Below, in pieces: positions 5,917 through 14,707 of a stretch of 14,757 nucleotides of DNA (the first letter of the stretch is position 1; each line of letters begins with the position of its first letter). Made by a program: the position numbers and the translations under genes. The DNA comes from RGIG6353 sp964558655. GTDB taxonomy: Bacteria > Bacillota > Clostridia > Oscillospirales > SIG627. The stretch covers positions 1-14,757 of the forward strand of contig CAZLEX010000035.1 of the NCBI GenBank assembly GCA_964558655.1, read 5' to 3'. A model generated the notes under the pieces. That model was not told the origin of the DNA. It ran no database searches and saw only the letters and a list, made by a program, of their open reading frames with translations.

Positions 5917-7875
5917 CTATGTTCTGAAAAACATTTTTTCTATTTGAGATTTAGTGTATTTTACAATAATCGGTCTTCCGTGCGGACAGCAAAATACATT
6001 GTCAAGTTCGGAAATTTTTTTGAGAAGATATTTATATGACTCCTCGCTGTCAGGTATTCCGCCTTTAAGTGCGGCACGGCAGGCAGCGGTAAAAAGTGCT
6101 TTGTCAAAAATATCTTCCTTTTTGTTTTTTGCGTGTCTTCCGATAATGATATCAGACAACATTCCGACAAAAATATCTTCTATCGCAGATGTATCAAAGC
6201 CCGAAAATTCCGTAGGGACACCCTTGATTGCTACCGTATTCGGTCCAAATTCCGTAAAATCAAAACCTGTATCGGAAATTTCGGCACTGTTTGAAAGAGC
6301 AACATCAAATTCTTCGGAAGAAAGTTTTAAAACAAGCGATTCAAGAAGCATTTGTGTGCCACCGCCTATTTTCTTGCTTTTTAAAGCCTCATACAATATT
6401 CTTTCATGTGCGGCGTGTTTATCTATAATATACATATTAGAATCGTACTCGGCAATGATATAAGTGTTAAAAACATTTCCGCAATAAAAGAGTTCATGTT
6501 TTCTTTCCGAAGCAACCTCCAAAAGACCCGTTTCACCGGAATTGCCTTTTGGAATATCGGAAAAAAAAACCGTATTTTCTTTCAAGGGTAATTTTTCTTC
6601 AATAATCGCGGAAGAATTTTTCACTCCGTTATCTGTCGAAACATCGGAAAAGCGAAAGACAGATGGCAAAGCAGGTTCACTTATGGGCCGTGCCTGTGCA
6701 AAAGCATCCATGAATGAAAAATCTTTTTGAGATTTACCGTAGCCCAAATCCGAAGTAACGGAAGATGAAAACATTACTTGCTCTTTTTTTATATCCGTAG
6801 TATTTTGAGGTGTAAAGTATAACAGTTCTTTTTCTTTTTCTTCGTATTTAACATCTTTTATATCGGCACTGATCGGATTAACAATATTTTGAATGGTATT
6901 CCTTACCGCAAAATAAACACTTTGCCTCACTGCAAGCTCATCTACAAATCTGACTTCCAATTTTGACGGATGAACATTGACATCGACAAGGTAAGGATCG
7001 ATTTCGATAAACAACACACATGCAGGATATTTATCGTTAAAAATATAAGTTTTATATGCATCTTCAAGAGCAAATATCAAGCTTCTCGTTTTAACATATC
7101 TGCCGTTGACATAAAAAATCTGAAAATTTCTGTTTACGCGGGATTTATCGGGAAGAGAAACAAAACCGCTGACTTTAACTTTTTCATATTCATTTTCATT
7201 TTTTACTTCAATTAAGGAAGAAGAAAATTCTTTTCCGAAAACCGAATATACGGCTGACATTAAATCACCGTTTCCCGATGTTGAAAATCTTATTTTAGAA
7301 TCGACTATAAATTTAATGGAAATATTGGGGTTTGAAAGTGCAATACGCTCCATATACTGCGTTATATAAGCTGTTTCGGTCTGGTCCTTTTTCAAAAATT
7401 TTCTTCTTGCGGGCACATTGAAAAAAATATCTCGCACAGTCACGGTAGTGCCGTTCGGGCAACCGACTTGCTCAAACGATGTTTCGTTCTCCCCCTCCAT
7501 CTGCATACATATACCAAAGGAGGAATCGGCTGTTTTTGATATTATCTGAAATCGTGATACGGAAGAAATAGCCGCGAGAGCTTCTCCTCTAAAACCCAAT
7601 GTTCTTATCCCGTCAAGATCTTTTGAGGTTGAAATTTTACTTGTCGCATGCCTTAATACGCAAAGGCGAACATCATCGGGAACCATGCCTTTTCCGTTAT
7701 CGGTTACGCGTATAAGAGTAGAGCCGCCGTTTTTAATTTCCACCGTAATTGCATCTGCACCTGCATCTATGGCGTTTTCGAGCAATTCTTTTGCGGCAGA
7801 AGCCGGGCGGTCAACAACTTCACCTGCAGCTATTAAATTGGCTGTTTGTTTGTCGAGCACATTAATTACGGACAT
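5917..7875 (-). CDS. mutL: DNA mismatch repair protein MutL with endonuclease motifs
   Basis: A 652-residue GHKL-ATPase that links MutS mismatch recognition to strand incision. The N-terminal ATPase domain shows AAGEVVDRPASAAKELLENA with Glu30 and Asn34, DNGKGM at 59-64, ATSKI and GFRGEALAAISS. A low-complexity linker of about 130 residues follows. The C-terminal domain has the metal-binding endonuclease motif at 485-496 (DKHAAHERILYE; usual DQHA becomes DKHA), ACRAALKGG at 598-606 and CPHGRP at 630-635. It is thus the nicking type of MutL found in bacteria that lack MutH. Its ribosome site AAGAGG (7881-7886) overlaps the mutS stop codon, and only 9 bases separate the genes. This implies translational coupling with mutS. 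Confidence 0.97.
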   Translation of the reverse strand: MSVINVLDKQTANLIAAGEVVDRPASAAKELLENAIDAGADAITVEIKNGGSTLIRVTDNGKGMVPDDVRLCVLRHATSKISTSKDLDGIRTLGFRGEALAAISSVSRFQIISKTADSSFGICMQMEGENETSFEQVGCPNGTTVTVRDIFFNVPARRKFLKKDQTETAYITQYMERIALSNPNISIKFIVDSKIRFSTSGNGDLMSAVYSVFGKEFSSSLIEVKNENEYEKVKVSGFVSLPDKSRVNRNFQIFYVNGRYVKTRSLIFALEDAYKTYIFNDKYPACVLFIEIDPYLVDVNVHPSKLEVRFVDELAVRQSVYFAVRNTIQNIVNPISADIKDVKYEEKEKELLYFTPQNTTDIKKEQVMFSSSVTSDLGYGKSQKDFSFMDAFAQARPISEPALPSVFRFSDVSTDNGVKNSSAIIEEKLPLKENTVFFSDIPKGNSGETGLLEVASERKHELFYCGNVFNTYIIAEYDSNMYIIDKHAAHERILYEALKSKKIGGGTQMLLESLVLKLSSEEFDVALSNSAEISDTGFDFTEFGPNTVAIKGVPTEFSGFDTSAIEDIFVGMLSDIIIGRHAKNKKEDIFDKALFTAACRAALKGGIPDSEESYKYLLKKISELDNVFCCPHGRPIIVKYTKSQIEKMFFRT

Positions 7876-7884
7876 TTTTACCTC

Positions 7885-10506
7885 TTATTTGTTATTCGCA
7901 ATCTTTACAAGTTCATACAGTTCCGACATACATTCATACGGAGTTAGCGAATTTACATCGATTTTCTTTAATCGTTCAACAAGAATATTCTCGGCAATAT
8001 CGTCAAAGGATATATTATCCATTTCTTTATTTTCCAAAGTTACATTGCTTTTTCCGTTATCAAAATTTATATGAGTTTTTTCCAAAAAAGCTAAATTGGC
8101 TTTTGCCAAATGTATTACTTCACGGTTTACACCGGCGAGATTTGCCACTTCAATACCGTAACTGTCATCTGCCGATCCGGGAAGAATTTTCCGCAAAAAA
8201 ACAACTTTATCGTTCTTTTTCTTTGCCGCAATATTGTAATTTTTTACACCTTCGATAATACCTTCCATCGAGGAAAGCTCATGATAATGAGTTGCGAAAA
8301 GCGTTTTTGCACCTATCTTTTTACTTGCGGTATACTCAAGGACCGCCTTGGCAATACTCATACCGTCAAATGTACTCGTACCTCTTCCTATCTCGTCATA
8401 CAGTATTAGACTCTTAGGAGTAGCATTATCGAGTATGTATGCGACTTCCGTCATTTCAAGCATAAAAGTTGATTGTCCGGAAGCTAAATCGTCACTCGCT
8501 CCCACCCGTGTAAACACTTTATCGACGATTCCGATTCTCGCACTTTTCGCAGGCACAAAACTTCCTGCCTGTGCCATTATCACAATCAATGCAAGCTGTC
8601 TCATATATGTCGACTTACCCGCCATATTCGGACCAGTAATAAGCATCACACGGTTATCTCTGTTATCCATATGTACATCATTCGGAACGAAAAATGTATC
8701 GATATATTTTTCAACAACAGGATGTCTCGCATCGGTAATATCGATAATATCGGAATTATCAATTTCGGGGCAGACATAATTGTTTGAAGACGCAACATCT
8801 GCCAAAGAAGCAAAAACATCAAGATTTGCTATTATTGAAGAACATTCTCTTACAATTGCTTCATTTTTTGCTATAAACGATGCAATTTCCGAAAAAATTG
8901 TGTATTCAAGAGTTGTAATACGCTCTCTTGCACCGAGTATTTTTGCCTCCATATCTTTCAGTTCATTTGTTATATATCTCTCTCCGTTTACAAGAGTTTG
9001 CTTCCTTATGTATCTATCCGGAACGAGAGATGTATATGACTTTGATACCTCGATATAATATCCGAAAACTTTGTTATAGCTAATTTTTAAATTTTTAATT
9101 CCGGTGAGCTCTCTTTCCGTTGACTCAATTGCCGATATATAAGATGCTCCCTCATTTATAATTGCGTTGAGTTCATCAACATCGGAATTAAATCCTTTTT
9201 TTATCATACCACCTTCGCGTACGGAAAAAGGAGGATTGTCAACTATTGCACTGTTAATATATTCAACAAGTTCCTGTATCTTTCGCGTTGCGTCACCGGA
9301 ACATTTTTTCTTTATTTTGAAAAGCAAATCCGACCGAGACGGAATTATTGCATCTGCGAGCATTAATAAAGCCCGCAAAGTATTTTCTACCGCCTTTAAA
9401 TCTTTTGCATTCGGATTTGAATAAATAATTTTTGTCAGCAATCTTTCAAGGTCTTGAGTCGTAGCGAGTTTATCTCTCACTTCGTCCCGCATCATCGGAT
9501 TGTTTACAAAGTCGGAAACAGCAAGCTGTCTTGAATGTATCAAAGAACAGTTTAATAGAGGTTTTTCCAAAAATTGACGCAAAAGTCTTGCTCCGACAGC
9601 AGATTTTGTTCTATCCAAAACCCCGAGTAAAGAACCCTTCTTTTCTCCGGTTCTCATTTTCTGAACAATTTCCAAACTGCGTCGGCTGGATGCATCGATT
9701 GAAAGAAAACTGTTTTCGTTATAAACTTTGATATCTTTTATTTGTATTGATTCTTTTTTTTGCGTTTCCGAAATATACGCTATCAAAAAAGCAACGGATT
9801 TGTCAAGTGTGCGACAGTCGTGAATGTTCAAAACATTTCTGCAAATCGGATATTTGGAAAAAATTTTGTTTTCATCGAGAGAAACACAAAGATCCCTTTC
9901 ACATTCATTGACTAAACATTTCAAAGACGATTTTGCATAATTTATTACAGCCGAATTAACAGCTGGAACATCGTTAATTAATATTTCGGCAGGAGAATAA
10001 GCCGCCAATTCATTAATTAAACGGGAATTAGTTTCATCGGGTGTGAGATTACGGCAAAATGTTGCATAAATCACACCGGAAGAAATATCGCAAAAGGATA
10101 TTGCGGCTTCCGAATCGCAAAATAGCAAAGCGGAAAGATAGTTATTGTTGTCACCTTGCATCATGTCTGCATCGGTAAGGGTTCCGGGAGTAATAATTCT
10201 TATCACTTCCCTCTTAACTATACCTTTTGCCATGCTCGGATCTTCCATTTGCTCACAAATTGCAACTTTATAACCGTTTTCCACAAGTTTCTTTATATAC
10301 GGATCACAGCTATGAAAAGGAACTCCGCACATAGGTGCACGCTCTTCTTCTCCGCAATCTCTGCCGGTCAAAGTAATTTCAAGCACTTTTGATGCGGTTT
10401 TCGCATCATCAAAAAACATTTCGTAAAAATCTCCCAAGCGATACATGAGAATATAATCTTCGTACTGTCTTTTGATTTCAAAGTACTGTTCCATCATCGG
10501 AGTCAT
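7885..10506 (-). CDS. mutS: DNA mismatch repair protein MutS
   Basis: An 873-residue protein that detects mismatches and small loops in DNA as a dimeric clamp. The N-terminal mismatch-reading motif is seen in LGDFYEMFFDDA, with Phe27 and Glu29 as the Phe-X-Glu pair. Connector, lever and clamp regions follow at normal length. The ABC-type ATPase has Walker A GPNMAGKST (625-633), the ABC signature region around ASGQSTFMLEM, Walker B DEIGRGTST (704-712) and the switch histidine in ATHYHEL. The C-terminal end (NSLTPYECMSELYEL) is the short helical dimer/tetramer segment. ATG 10506 has GAGG (10514-10517) seven bases upstream. It lies 24 bases after the ylbF-like gene and immediately before mutL. 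Confidence 0.97.
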   Translation of the reverse strand: MTPMMEQYFEIKRQYEDYILMYRLGDFYEMFFDDAKTASKVLEITLTGRDCGEEERAPMCGVPFHSCDPYIKKLVENGYKVAICEQMEDPSMAKGIVKREVIRIITPGTLTDADMMQGDNNNYLSALLFCDSEAAISFCDISSGVIYATFCRNLTPDETNSRLINELAAYSPAEILINDVPAVNSAVINYAKSSLKCLVNECERDLCVSLDENKIFSKYPICRNVLNIHDCRTLDKSVAFLIAYISETQKKESIQIKDIKVYNENSFLSIDASSRRSLEIVQKMRTGEKKGSLLGVLDRTKSAVGARLLRQFLEKPLLNCSLIHSRQLAVSDFVNNPMMRDEVRDKLATTQDLERLLTKIIYSNPNAKDLKAVENTLRALLMLADAIIPSRSDLLFKIKKKCSGDATRKIQELVEYINSAIVDNPPFSVREGGMIKKGFNSDVDELNAIINEGASYISAIESTERELTGIKNLKISYNKVFGYYIEVSKSYTSLVPDRYIRKQTLVNGERYITNELKDMEAKILGARERITTLEYTIFSEIASFIAKNEAIVRECSSIIANLDVFASLADVASSNNYVCPEIDNSDIIDITDARHPVVEKYIDTFFVPNDVHMDNRDNRVMLITGPNMAGKSTYMRQLALIVIMAQAGSFVPAKSARIGIVDKVFTRVGASDDLASGQSTFMLEMTEVAYILDNATPKSLILYDEIGRGTSTFDGMSIAKAVLEYTASKKIGAKTLFATHYHELSSMEGIIEGVKNYNIAAKKKNDKVVFLRKILPGSADDSYGIEVANLAGVNREVIHLAKANLAFLEKTHINFDNGKSNVTLENKEMDNISFDDIAENILVERLKKIDVNSLTPYECMSELYELVKIANNK

Positions 10507-10530
10507 GAATATGCCTCATCTTTCAAAATT

Positions 10531-10911
10531 TTAATGACAGTGGCCACAGGAAGCACATTTGTCAGGAGTACAACCGCTCTCACCGTTCATAGTATTCAAA
10601 ATAATTGTATTTACACTTTCAAGAAGATCGGATAACGCCTCGTGTGACGTATTATACTCTATCATGTCGGGATTTGAAAAAATCTCTTGATACAGTTTAT
10701 TGAGTTTATCTGTACAGCTCGCCTTTTTTTCTTCATCGGTTCCTTGAGAATCTATTATGTCAAGCCGTAATTTTTCCATATTGTACGCTTCTATTAATTG
10801 CGTCAAATCTTCGTTTGACTCAAATTTTGCTTTGGCAAAAATATATTTTTTGAATATTTCCGTTTCACTTAAAGCCTTACCGAGTATTTGTGCCTGTTCA
10901 TTTACATTCAT
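10531..10911 (-). CDS. YlbF/YmcA family protein with C-terminal four-cysteine cluster
   Basis: A 126-residue, mostly helical protein of the YlbF/YmcA (Com_YlbF, DUF964) family. Bacillus subtilis YmcA (RicA) and YlbF (RicF) act with YaaT (RicT) in RNA processing and development, and these proteins carry Fe-S clusters. Residues 1-105 are amphipathic helices typical of the family (LGKALSETEIFKKYIFAKAK). The tail has Cys114, Cys119, Cys122 and Cys125 (C-x4-C-x2-C-x2-C), which could hold a metal or an Fe-S cluster. Its place directly after miaB matches the miaB-ymcA order I recall from Bacillus. I cannot tell from sequence alone whether it is closer to YmcA or YlbF, so no symbol is given. AGGAG (10920-10924) is eight bases from the start. 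Confidence 0.85.
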   Translation of the reverse strand: MNVNEQAQILGKALSETEIFKKYIFAKAKFESNEDLTQLIEAYNMEKLRLDIIDSQGTDEEKKASCTDKLNKLYQEIFSNPDMIEYNTSHEALSDLLESVNTIILNTMNGESGCTPDKCASCGHCH

Positions 10912-10944
10912 TTTTCAAACTCCTAATTTTTTGTTTTTTGTATA

Positions 10945-12360
10945 TTATCCGACATATTCTCCGAAAATCGTATACGCTCCCGCATCGACAACACGAACTT
11001 TCGCCGTTTCGCCGGGTGAAAAATTCGGAGTGTCCGATTTTGAAAAATGGATAAGCTTTCCGTCTCTTGTTCTACCGGCAAAAACGCTATCGTCATTTTT
11101 GCTGTTACCCTCGATCATCACACTGTAAATTTTGCCAACCATTCGCTTATTGTTTTCTTCGGAAATAGTCTGCTGCAGTGCAAGGAGCCGTGACATTCTT
11201 TCTTTTTTTGTTTCATCATCTGTCGCATCGGGCAATAATGCCGCTTTTGTGCCAACTCTTTTTGAATAAACAAAAGAAAACACGGAATCGAACTTAATGC
11301 GTGACAAAGCAGACAGAGTTTCCGAAAAGTCTTCTTCGGTTTCGCCCGGAAATCCTACAATTATGTCGGTTGTGAAAGTGATATCGGGTACGACACTGCG
11401 TGCATAATCGCAAAGATCGAAAAAGCCTTGTCTTGTATACTTTCTGTTCATTAGGGAAAGAATTCTGTCTGAGCCCGATTGCAACGGTAAATGAAAATGA
11501 TGTTCCGTTTTTGAACTTTTTGCTATAAAATCGAAAAGCTCATGGGTGGCATCTTTGGGATTTGATGTCATAAAGCGAAGGACAAATTCATTGGGGAGCT
11601 CTTCAATTTTTTTCAATAAGCTCACAAAATCCGTTTTAGGCAGCAAATCTTTCCCGTATGAATTTACATTTTGTCCAAGAAGAGTTATATCGTTGCAGCC
11701 GTCCTCTGCCAATCCCTTTATTTCTTTCAGAATATCATCGGGTTCACGGCTTCTTTCCCGCCCTCTGACATACGGTACAACGCAGTAAGAACAAAAATTA
11801 TTACAACCGTACATAATTGAAACCCAAGCTTTATTTGTATGAGTTCTGTACACCGGTACATCTTCATCGAAATACCCGAAATTTTCATCATAAGATTCGA
11901 CAAAAAACAGTCTTTTTTCGGAATCGAGAACTTCAGAAAGCATTGAAACAAAATCAAATATCTTATTTGTCCCAAAAACAAAATCTACATACGGATACTT
12001 GTTTTTTATATCACCCGTTCTGTGTTCCTGCTGAACCATACATCCGCAAACACCTATAATAAGTTTCGGATTTTTTTCTTTTATATGTTTTAATTGTCCC
12101 GTATTTGAAAGAGCTTTCAATTCCGCGTGCTCTCTTACCGCACAGGTATTTATAATTATCAAATCGGCTTTCTCTTTATCATCAGTCTTTTTATAACCTA
12201 TATCGAGTGCCATACCGAGTATTTTTTCACTGTCGGCTTCATTTTGCTGGCAACCGTATGTTTCCACATAAATAAGCGGAAAACGATTGCGAAAAATCAA
12301 TTTGATTTTTTTTGAAACTTTATCAATTATATTTTTGTTTTTTTCGTAATAATTCGCCAT
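10945..12360 (-). CDS. miaB: tRNA-2-methylthio-N6-dimethylallyladenosine synthase (radical SAM methylthiotransferase)
   Basis: A 471-residue enzyme adding the 2-methylthio group to i6A at tRNA position 37, next to the anticodon of tRNAs reading UNN codons. The N-terminal methylthiotransferase domain has Cys37 (ETYGCQQNEAD), Cys73 (NTCAVREHAE) and Cys107 (GVCGCM), ligands of one 4Fe-4S cluster. The radical-SAM motif GCNNFCSYC gives Cys186, Cys190 and Cys193 for the second cluster, followed by VPYVRGRERSR. A TRAM RNA-binding domain fills the last 70 residues. The ATG at 12360 starts one base after the tcdA stop and has a purine-rich GAGAGA upstream. A TTG at 12384 inside tcdA is possible but less likely. 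No miaA is present in the window; it must lie elsewhere if ms2i6A is made. Confidence 0.94.
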   Translation of the reverse strand: MANYYEKNKNIIDKVSKKIKLIFRNRFPLIYVETYGCQQNEADSEKILGMALDIGYKKTDDKEKADLIIINTCAVREHAELKALSNTGQLKHIKEKNPKLIIGVCGCMVQQEHRTGDIKNKYPYVDFVFGTNKIFDFVSMLSEVLDSEKRLFFVESYDENFGYFDEDVPVYRTHTNKAWVSIMYGCNNFCSYCVVPYVRGRERSREPDDILKEIKGLAEDGCNDITLLGQNVNSYGKDLLPKTDFVSLLKKIEELPNEFVLRFMTSNPKDATHELFDFIAKSSKTEHHFHLPLQSGSDRILSLMNRKYTRQGFFDLCDYARSVVPDITFTTDIIVGFPGETEEDFSETLSALSRIKFDSVFSFVYSKRVGTKAALLPDATDDETKKERMSRLLALQQTISEENNKRMVGKIYSVMIEGNSKNDDSVFAGRTRDGKLIHFSKSDTPNFSPGETAKVRVVDAGAYTIFGEYVG

Positions 12361-12361
12361 A

Positions 12362-13072
12362 TTAATTTCTCTCAATAAGATCAAATATAATTTCTTTTGC
12401 CATAATCAATCCCATAACAGACGGAACAAACGGCAGACTTCCGACAGCCGCCTTTCCGTTGTCATCAATAACGCAATTATGCAACGCCGACGGTGTCTCG
12501 TCGGAATACACTACTTTATGCGAAGATATTCCAAGTTCCCTAAGTTTTTTTCTCAGAATTTTTGCCATCGGGCACACCGTTGTCGAATAAATATCCGAAA
12601 CTTTAAATCTCGTCGGATCAAGCTTATTTCCGGCACTTAATGCTGATATTATCCTTGTGTTTTTCTCATGTGACTGTGCAATCAATAACACTTTTGAATT
12701 CATCGAATCAATTGCATCAACAACATAATCATAAGAGGAATAGTCAATTCTATCAGCCGTATTGATATCAAAAAAGAAATCGTATGTATCAACAACTGCA
12801 TCGGGATTTATATCTTTTATTCGCTCTTTGGCAATATCGACCTTTTTTTTACCTATTGTGGAATTGAGTGCGTAAAGCTGTCTGTTTATGTTAGTCGGAG
12901 CAATTTTATCCGGATCGCATATTCCTATATGACCCACGCCGTTTCTTGTCAGGGCTTCTATTACAAAAGAACCAACCCCTCCTGCACCGAAAACGATTAC
13001 CGAAGATTTTTTCAAAACATCAAGAGCTTGTGTACCGAGTAGCATTTCGCTTCTCAAAAACAGATTTTGCAT
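12362..13072 (-). CDS. tcdA: tRNA threonylcarbamoyladenosine dehydratase (E1/ThiF-like)
   Basis: A 236-residue E1-like enzyme that uses ATP to cyclise t6A37 to ct6A in tRNAs reading ANN codons. The nucleotide-binding Rossmann motif GAGGVGS (29-35) follows the RSEMLLG start typical of the family. Next come CDPDKIAPTNINRQ (52-65), DAIDSMNSK, and the TcdA-specific block SAGNKLDPTRFKVSDIYSTTVCP. Similar E1 proteins (MoeB, ThiF) lack that block, which favours TcdA. ATG 13072 has a strong G-rich ribosome site (GGGGG at 13077-13081). It is the first gene of the minus-strand operon, about 20 bases after the predicted transcription start. miaB follows after one base, so two position-37 tRNA modification genes are translationally linked. 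Confidence 0.92.
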   Translation of the reverse strand: MQNLFLRSEMLLGTQALDVLKKSSVIVFGAGGVGSFVIEALTRNGVGHIGICDPDKIAPTNINRQLYALNSTIGKKKVDIAKERIKDINPDAVVDTYDFFFDINTADRIDYSSYDYVVDAIDSMNSKVLLIAQSHEKNTRIISALSAGNKLDPTRFKVSDIYSTTVCPMAKILRKKLRELGISSHKVVYSDETPSALHNCVIDDNGKAAVGSLPFVPSVMGLIMAKEIIFDLIERN

Positions 13073-13099
13073 ATTTCCCCCTATTTTTATCTGTAATAT

Positions 13100-13128
13100 A
13101 TTTTACTATTTTTGTCCGAAAAAGTCAA
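13100..13128 (-). promoter_or_regulatory. Promoter of the tcdA-miaB-ylbF-mutS-mutL-tgt operon
   Basis: On the minus strand TTGACT (13123-13128, -35) and TAAAAT (13100-13105, -10) have a 17-base spacer. Transcription would begin near 13093, about 20 bases before the tcdA start codon. I found no other promoter of this quality further down the operon. Confidence 0.8.
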
Positions 13129-13175
13129 TAAGAGAAATTAAATAGTTAAAACTTTAAAAAATATGTTCTAATTGA

Positions 13176-13204
13176 TTGACAAAAAACCTTTAAAGTGTTA
13201 AAAT
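13176..13204 (+). promoter_or_regulatory. Promoter of the polysaccharide operon
   Basis: TTGACA (13176-13181) and TAAAAT (13199-13204) are separated by 17 bases. The start would be near 13211, giving a leader of about 30 bases that includes GAGGAG (13231-13236). It is divergent from the tcdA promoter, with 47 bases between the two -35 boxes. Confidence 0.82.
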
Positions 13205-13242
13205 CTATTTGTAACGCCCGTTAATAAACTGAGGAGAATTTT

Positions 13243-14001
13243 ATGGATATTAATTTTGAACGACTTGTTTCACTTTTTATCACAAAATTAAAGTATGTGT
13301 TACTTGTCGCTGTAATTGCAGCAACGGCAACATATATGGTATGTAACAATTTTATAGAAAAAAAATATACTTCATCTGCAACAATAGCGATTATCCCTAA
13401 TTCCGAAGATTCAAATAATAACAACACGGAATTAAACGCCGCAATTAAAGCTGTCGATAACTATATAACCGCTTTGAGAACGAACACATTTTTTCAAAAT
13501 GTTGCCGACCGTGTGAATAAAGAGTTTAATACGGATTATACCGCAAAACAGTTAAAAAACGATTCCTCTTTCGTAGCTTCTTCGTCTGATAACAACTCTT
13601 TTTTCAATGTCTCGTATACATCTTCCGATCAAAACCGAGCAAGCGATATTCTTAATATAATAACGGAAGAAGTGTTAAAATATATAGACTCGAATTCACT
13701 TTTGTTTCCTCAACGTGTTGCCGTTTCGGAGGAACCCACTTTCCCCACTTCTCCATCTTCTCCGAGAACACGGAATAACGCCATATACGCTTTTATAATC
13801 GGGTTCGCCGTCTCCCTTGCTTATTTCTATCTCAAAGAAATATTTGATAACAGGATAAAAAATGTCCGTGACATTTCAGACGAGTATGATCTTCCGATTT
13901 TGGGAGTGATTCCGGATTACTCCGAATTGAAGAAAAAGAGCAAATCAAAATCACATTCGTATGTAAATTCTTACAGCAAGGAGGAAAAGAAAAATGGCTA
14001 A
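13243..14001 (+). CDS. Wzz/CapA-type polysaccharide chain-length and kinase-adaptor membrane protein
   Basis: A 252-residue polysaccharide co-polymerase of the kind that controls capsule or exopolysaccharide chain length. In Gram-positives this type also activates a separate tyrosine kinase. A short cytoplasmic N-terminus leads to membrane segment 1 (about 18-34). An extracellular domain of about 140 residues, rich in Asn, Ser and Thr, follows. A proline-rich stretch (PTFPTSPSSP) then precedes membrane segment 2 (about 180-197), as in Wzz proteins. The cytoplasmic tail has FDNRIKNVRDISDEYDLPILGVIP, the usual kinase-contacting region, and ends in a Lys/Ser-rich segment. ATG 13243 has GAGGAG six bases upstream. 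The last 8 bases overlap the kinase gene, so the two proteins are probably made together. Confidence 0.88.
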   Translation: MDINFERLVSLFITKLKYVLLVAVIAATATYMVCNNFIEKKYTSSATIAIIPNSEDSNNNNTELNAAIKAVDNYITALRTNTFFQNVADRVNKEFNTDYTAKQLKNDSSFVASSSDNNSFFNVSYTSSDQNRASDILNIITEEVLKYIDSNSLLFPQRVAVSEEPTFPTSPSSPRTRNNAIYAFIIGFAVSLAYFYLKEIFDNRIKNVRDISDEYDLPILGVIPDYSELKKKSKSKSHSYVNSYSKEEKKNG

Positions 14002-14707
14002 GGACAACGGAGAACGCAATGTAGATACTATACAATTTCTCATAGATCCCTCCACTCCGTCAAATACCGTATTTGCTATTAAAGAGTCTCTCAAAACAAT
14101 AAGAGCAAATATTGTTTTGTCATTAGACCAAAACGGCTGTAAAAAACTTGTTATTACGAGTTCCAACCCTTCTGAAGGAAAAACAACAACGGCGGTAAAC
14201 CTTGCCATAGCGTTATCTATGGCTGACAAGAGAGTTTTGCTTGTCGACAATGACCTTCGTAAGCAAAAAGTGGGAAAGCTTTTAAAACTTAAACATTACA
14301 GAGGTTTTACAGATATTATCAAAGGTGATGTAGTATTCGATGATGTTGTCAATACCACAAAATATCCCAATTTGCACATTCTGTCAGCCGGTTCATCGGT
14401 TATAAATCCGTCGGAAATTGTTGCTTCCGAACCGGTATCTGATTTTTTTAATTCAATTAGCGACAGATATGATTTTATTTTGTGCGATACTCCGCCCGTT
14501 AATGTTGTATCCGATTCTCTTCCTCTTACCAAAATTTCAGACGGAGTACTCTTTGTTGTTCGTGAACTTGTAACCACTCAGAAAGAATTAAAGAAAGCAT
14601 TATCTTCCCTTTCTCTAATTGACGCAAAAATTTTGGGAATTATATATTTGGGAAGCGATTCCACACAACCGTATTATCACTCTAAATACGGCAAATACGG
14701 AATGTAG
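13994..14707 (+). CDS. CpsD/CapB-family tyrosine-protein kinase (BY-kinase)
   Basis: A 237-residue cytoplasmic bacterial tyrosine kinase that works with the membrane adaptor encoded just upstream to control polysaccharide synthesis. It has Walker A SSNPSEGKTTT with Lys63, Walker A' VLLVDNDLRK (Asp85, Asp87, Arg89) and Walker B FILCDTPP. A C-terminal tyrosine cluster has Tyr227, Tyr228, Tyr232 and Tyr235, the expected autophosphorylation sites. The oligomer motif E-x2-R-x2-R appears as E31-x2-K34-x2-R37, a conservative change. AAGGAGG (13978-13984) lies nine bases from ATG 13994, inside the upstream gene. The separate adaptor and kinase are the Gram-positive arrangement. Later genes of the operon, such as a phosphatase or glycosyltransferases, are expected beyond the window. 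Confidence 0.92.
   Translation: MAKDNGERNVDTIQFLIDPSTPSNTVFAIKESLKTIRANIVLSLDQNGCKKLVITSSNPSEGKTTTAVNLAIALSMADKRVLLVDNDLRKQKVGKLLKLKHYRGFTDIIKGDVVFDDVVNTTKYPNLHILSAGSSVINPSEIVASEPVSDFFNSISDRYDFILCDTPPVNVVSDSLPLTKISDGVLFVVRELVTTQKELKKALSSLSLIDAKILGIIYLGSDSTQPYYHSKYGKYGM

Noticed and set aside
5954..6463. Open frame of 169 codons on the plus strand opposite mutL
   Set aside because: Antisense to conserved MutL C-terminal motifs, Ser/Ile-rich, no promoter or ribosome site.
8348..9058. Two successive open frames on the plus strand opposite mutS
   Set aside because: Both mirror the mutS reading frame and show no independent coding features.
12361..12384. TTG start placing miaB inside the tcdA gene
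   Set aside because: ATG 12360 directly after the tcdA stop gives a normal MiaB N-terminus; the extra eight residues have no support, though they cannot be excluded.
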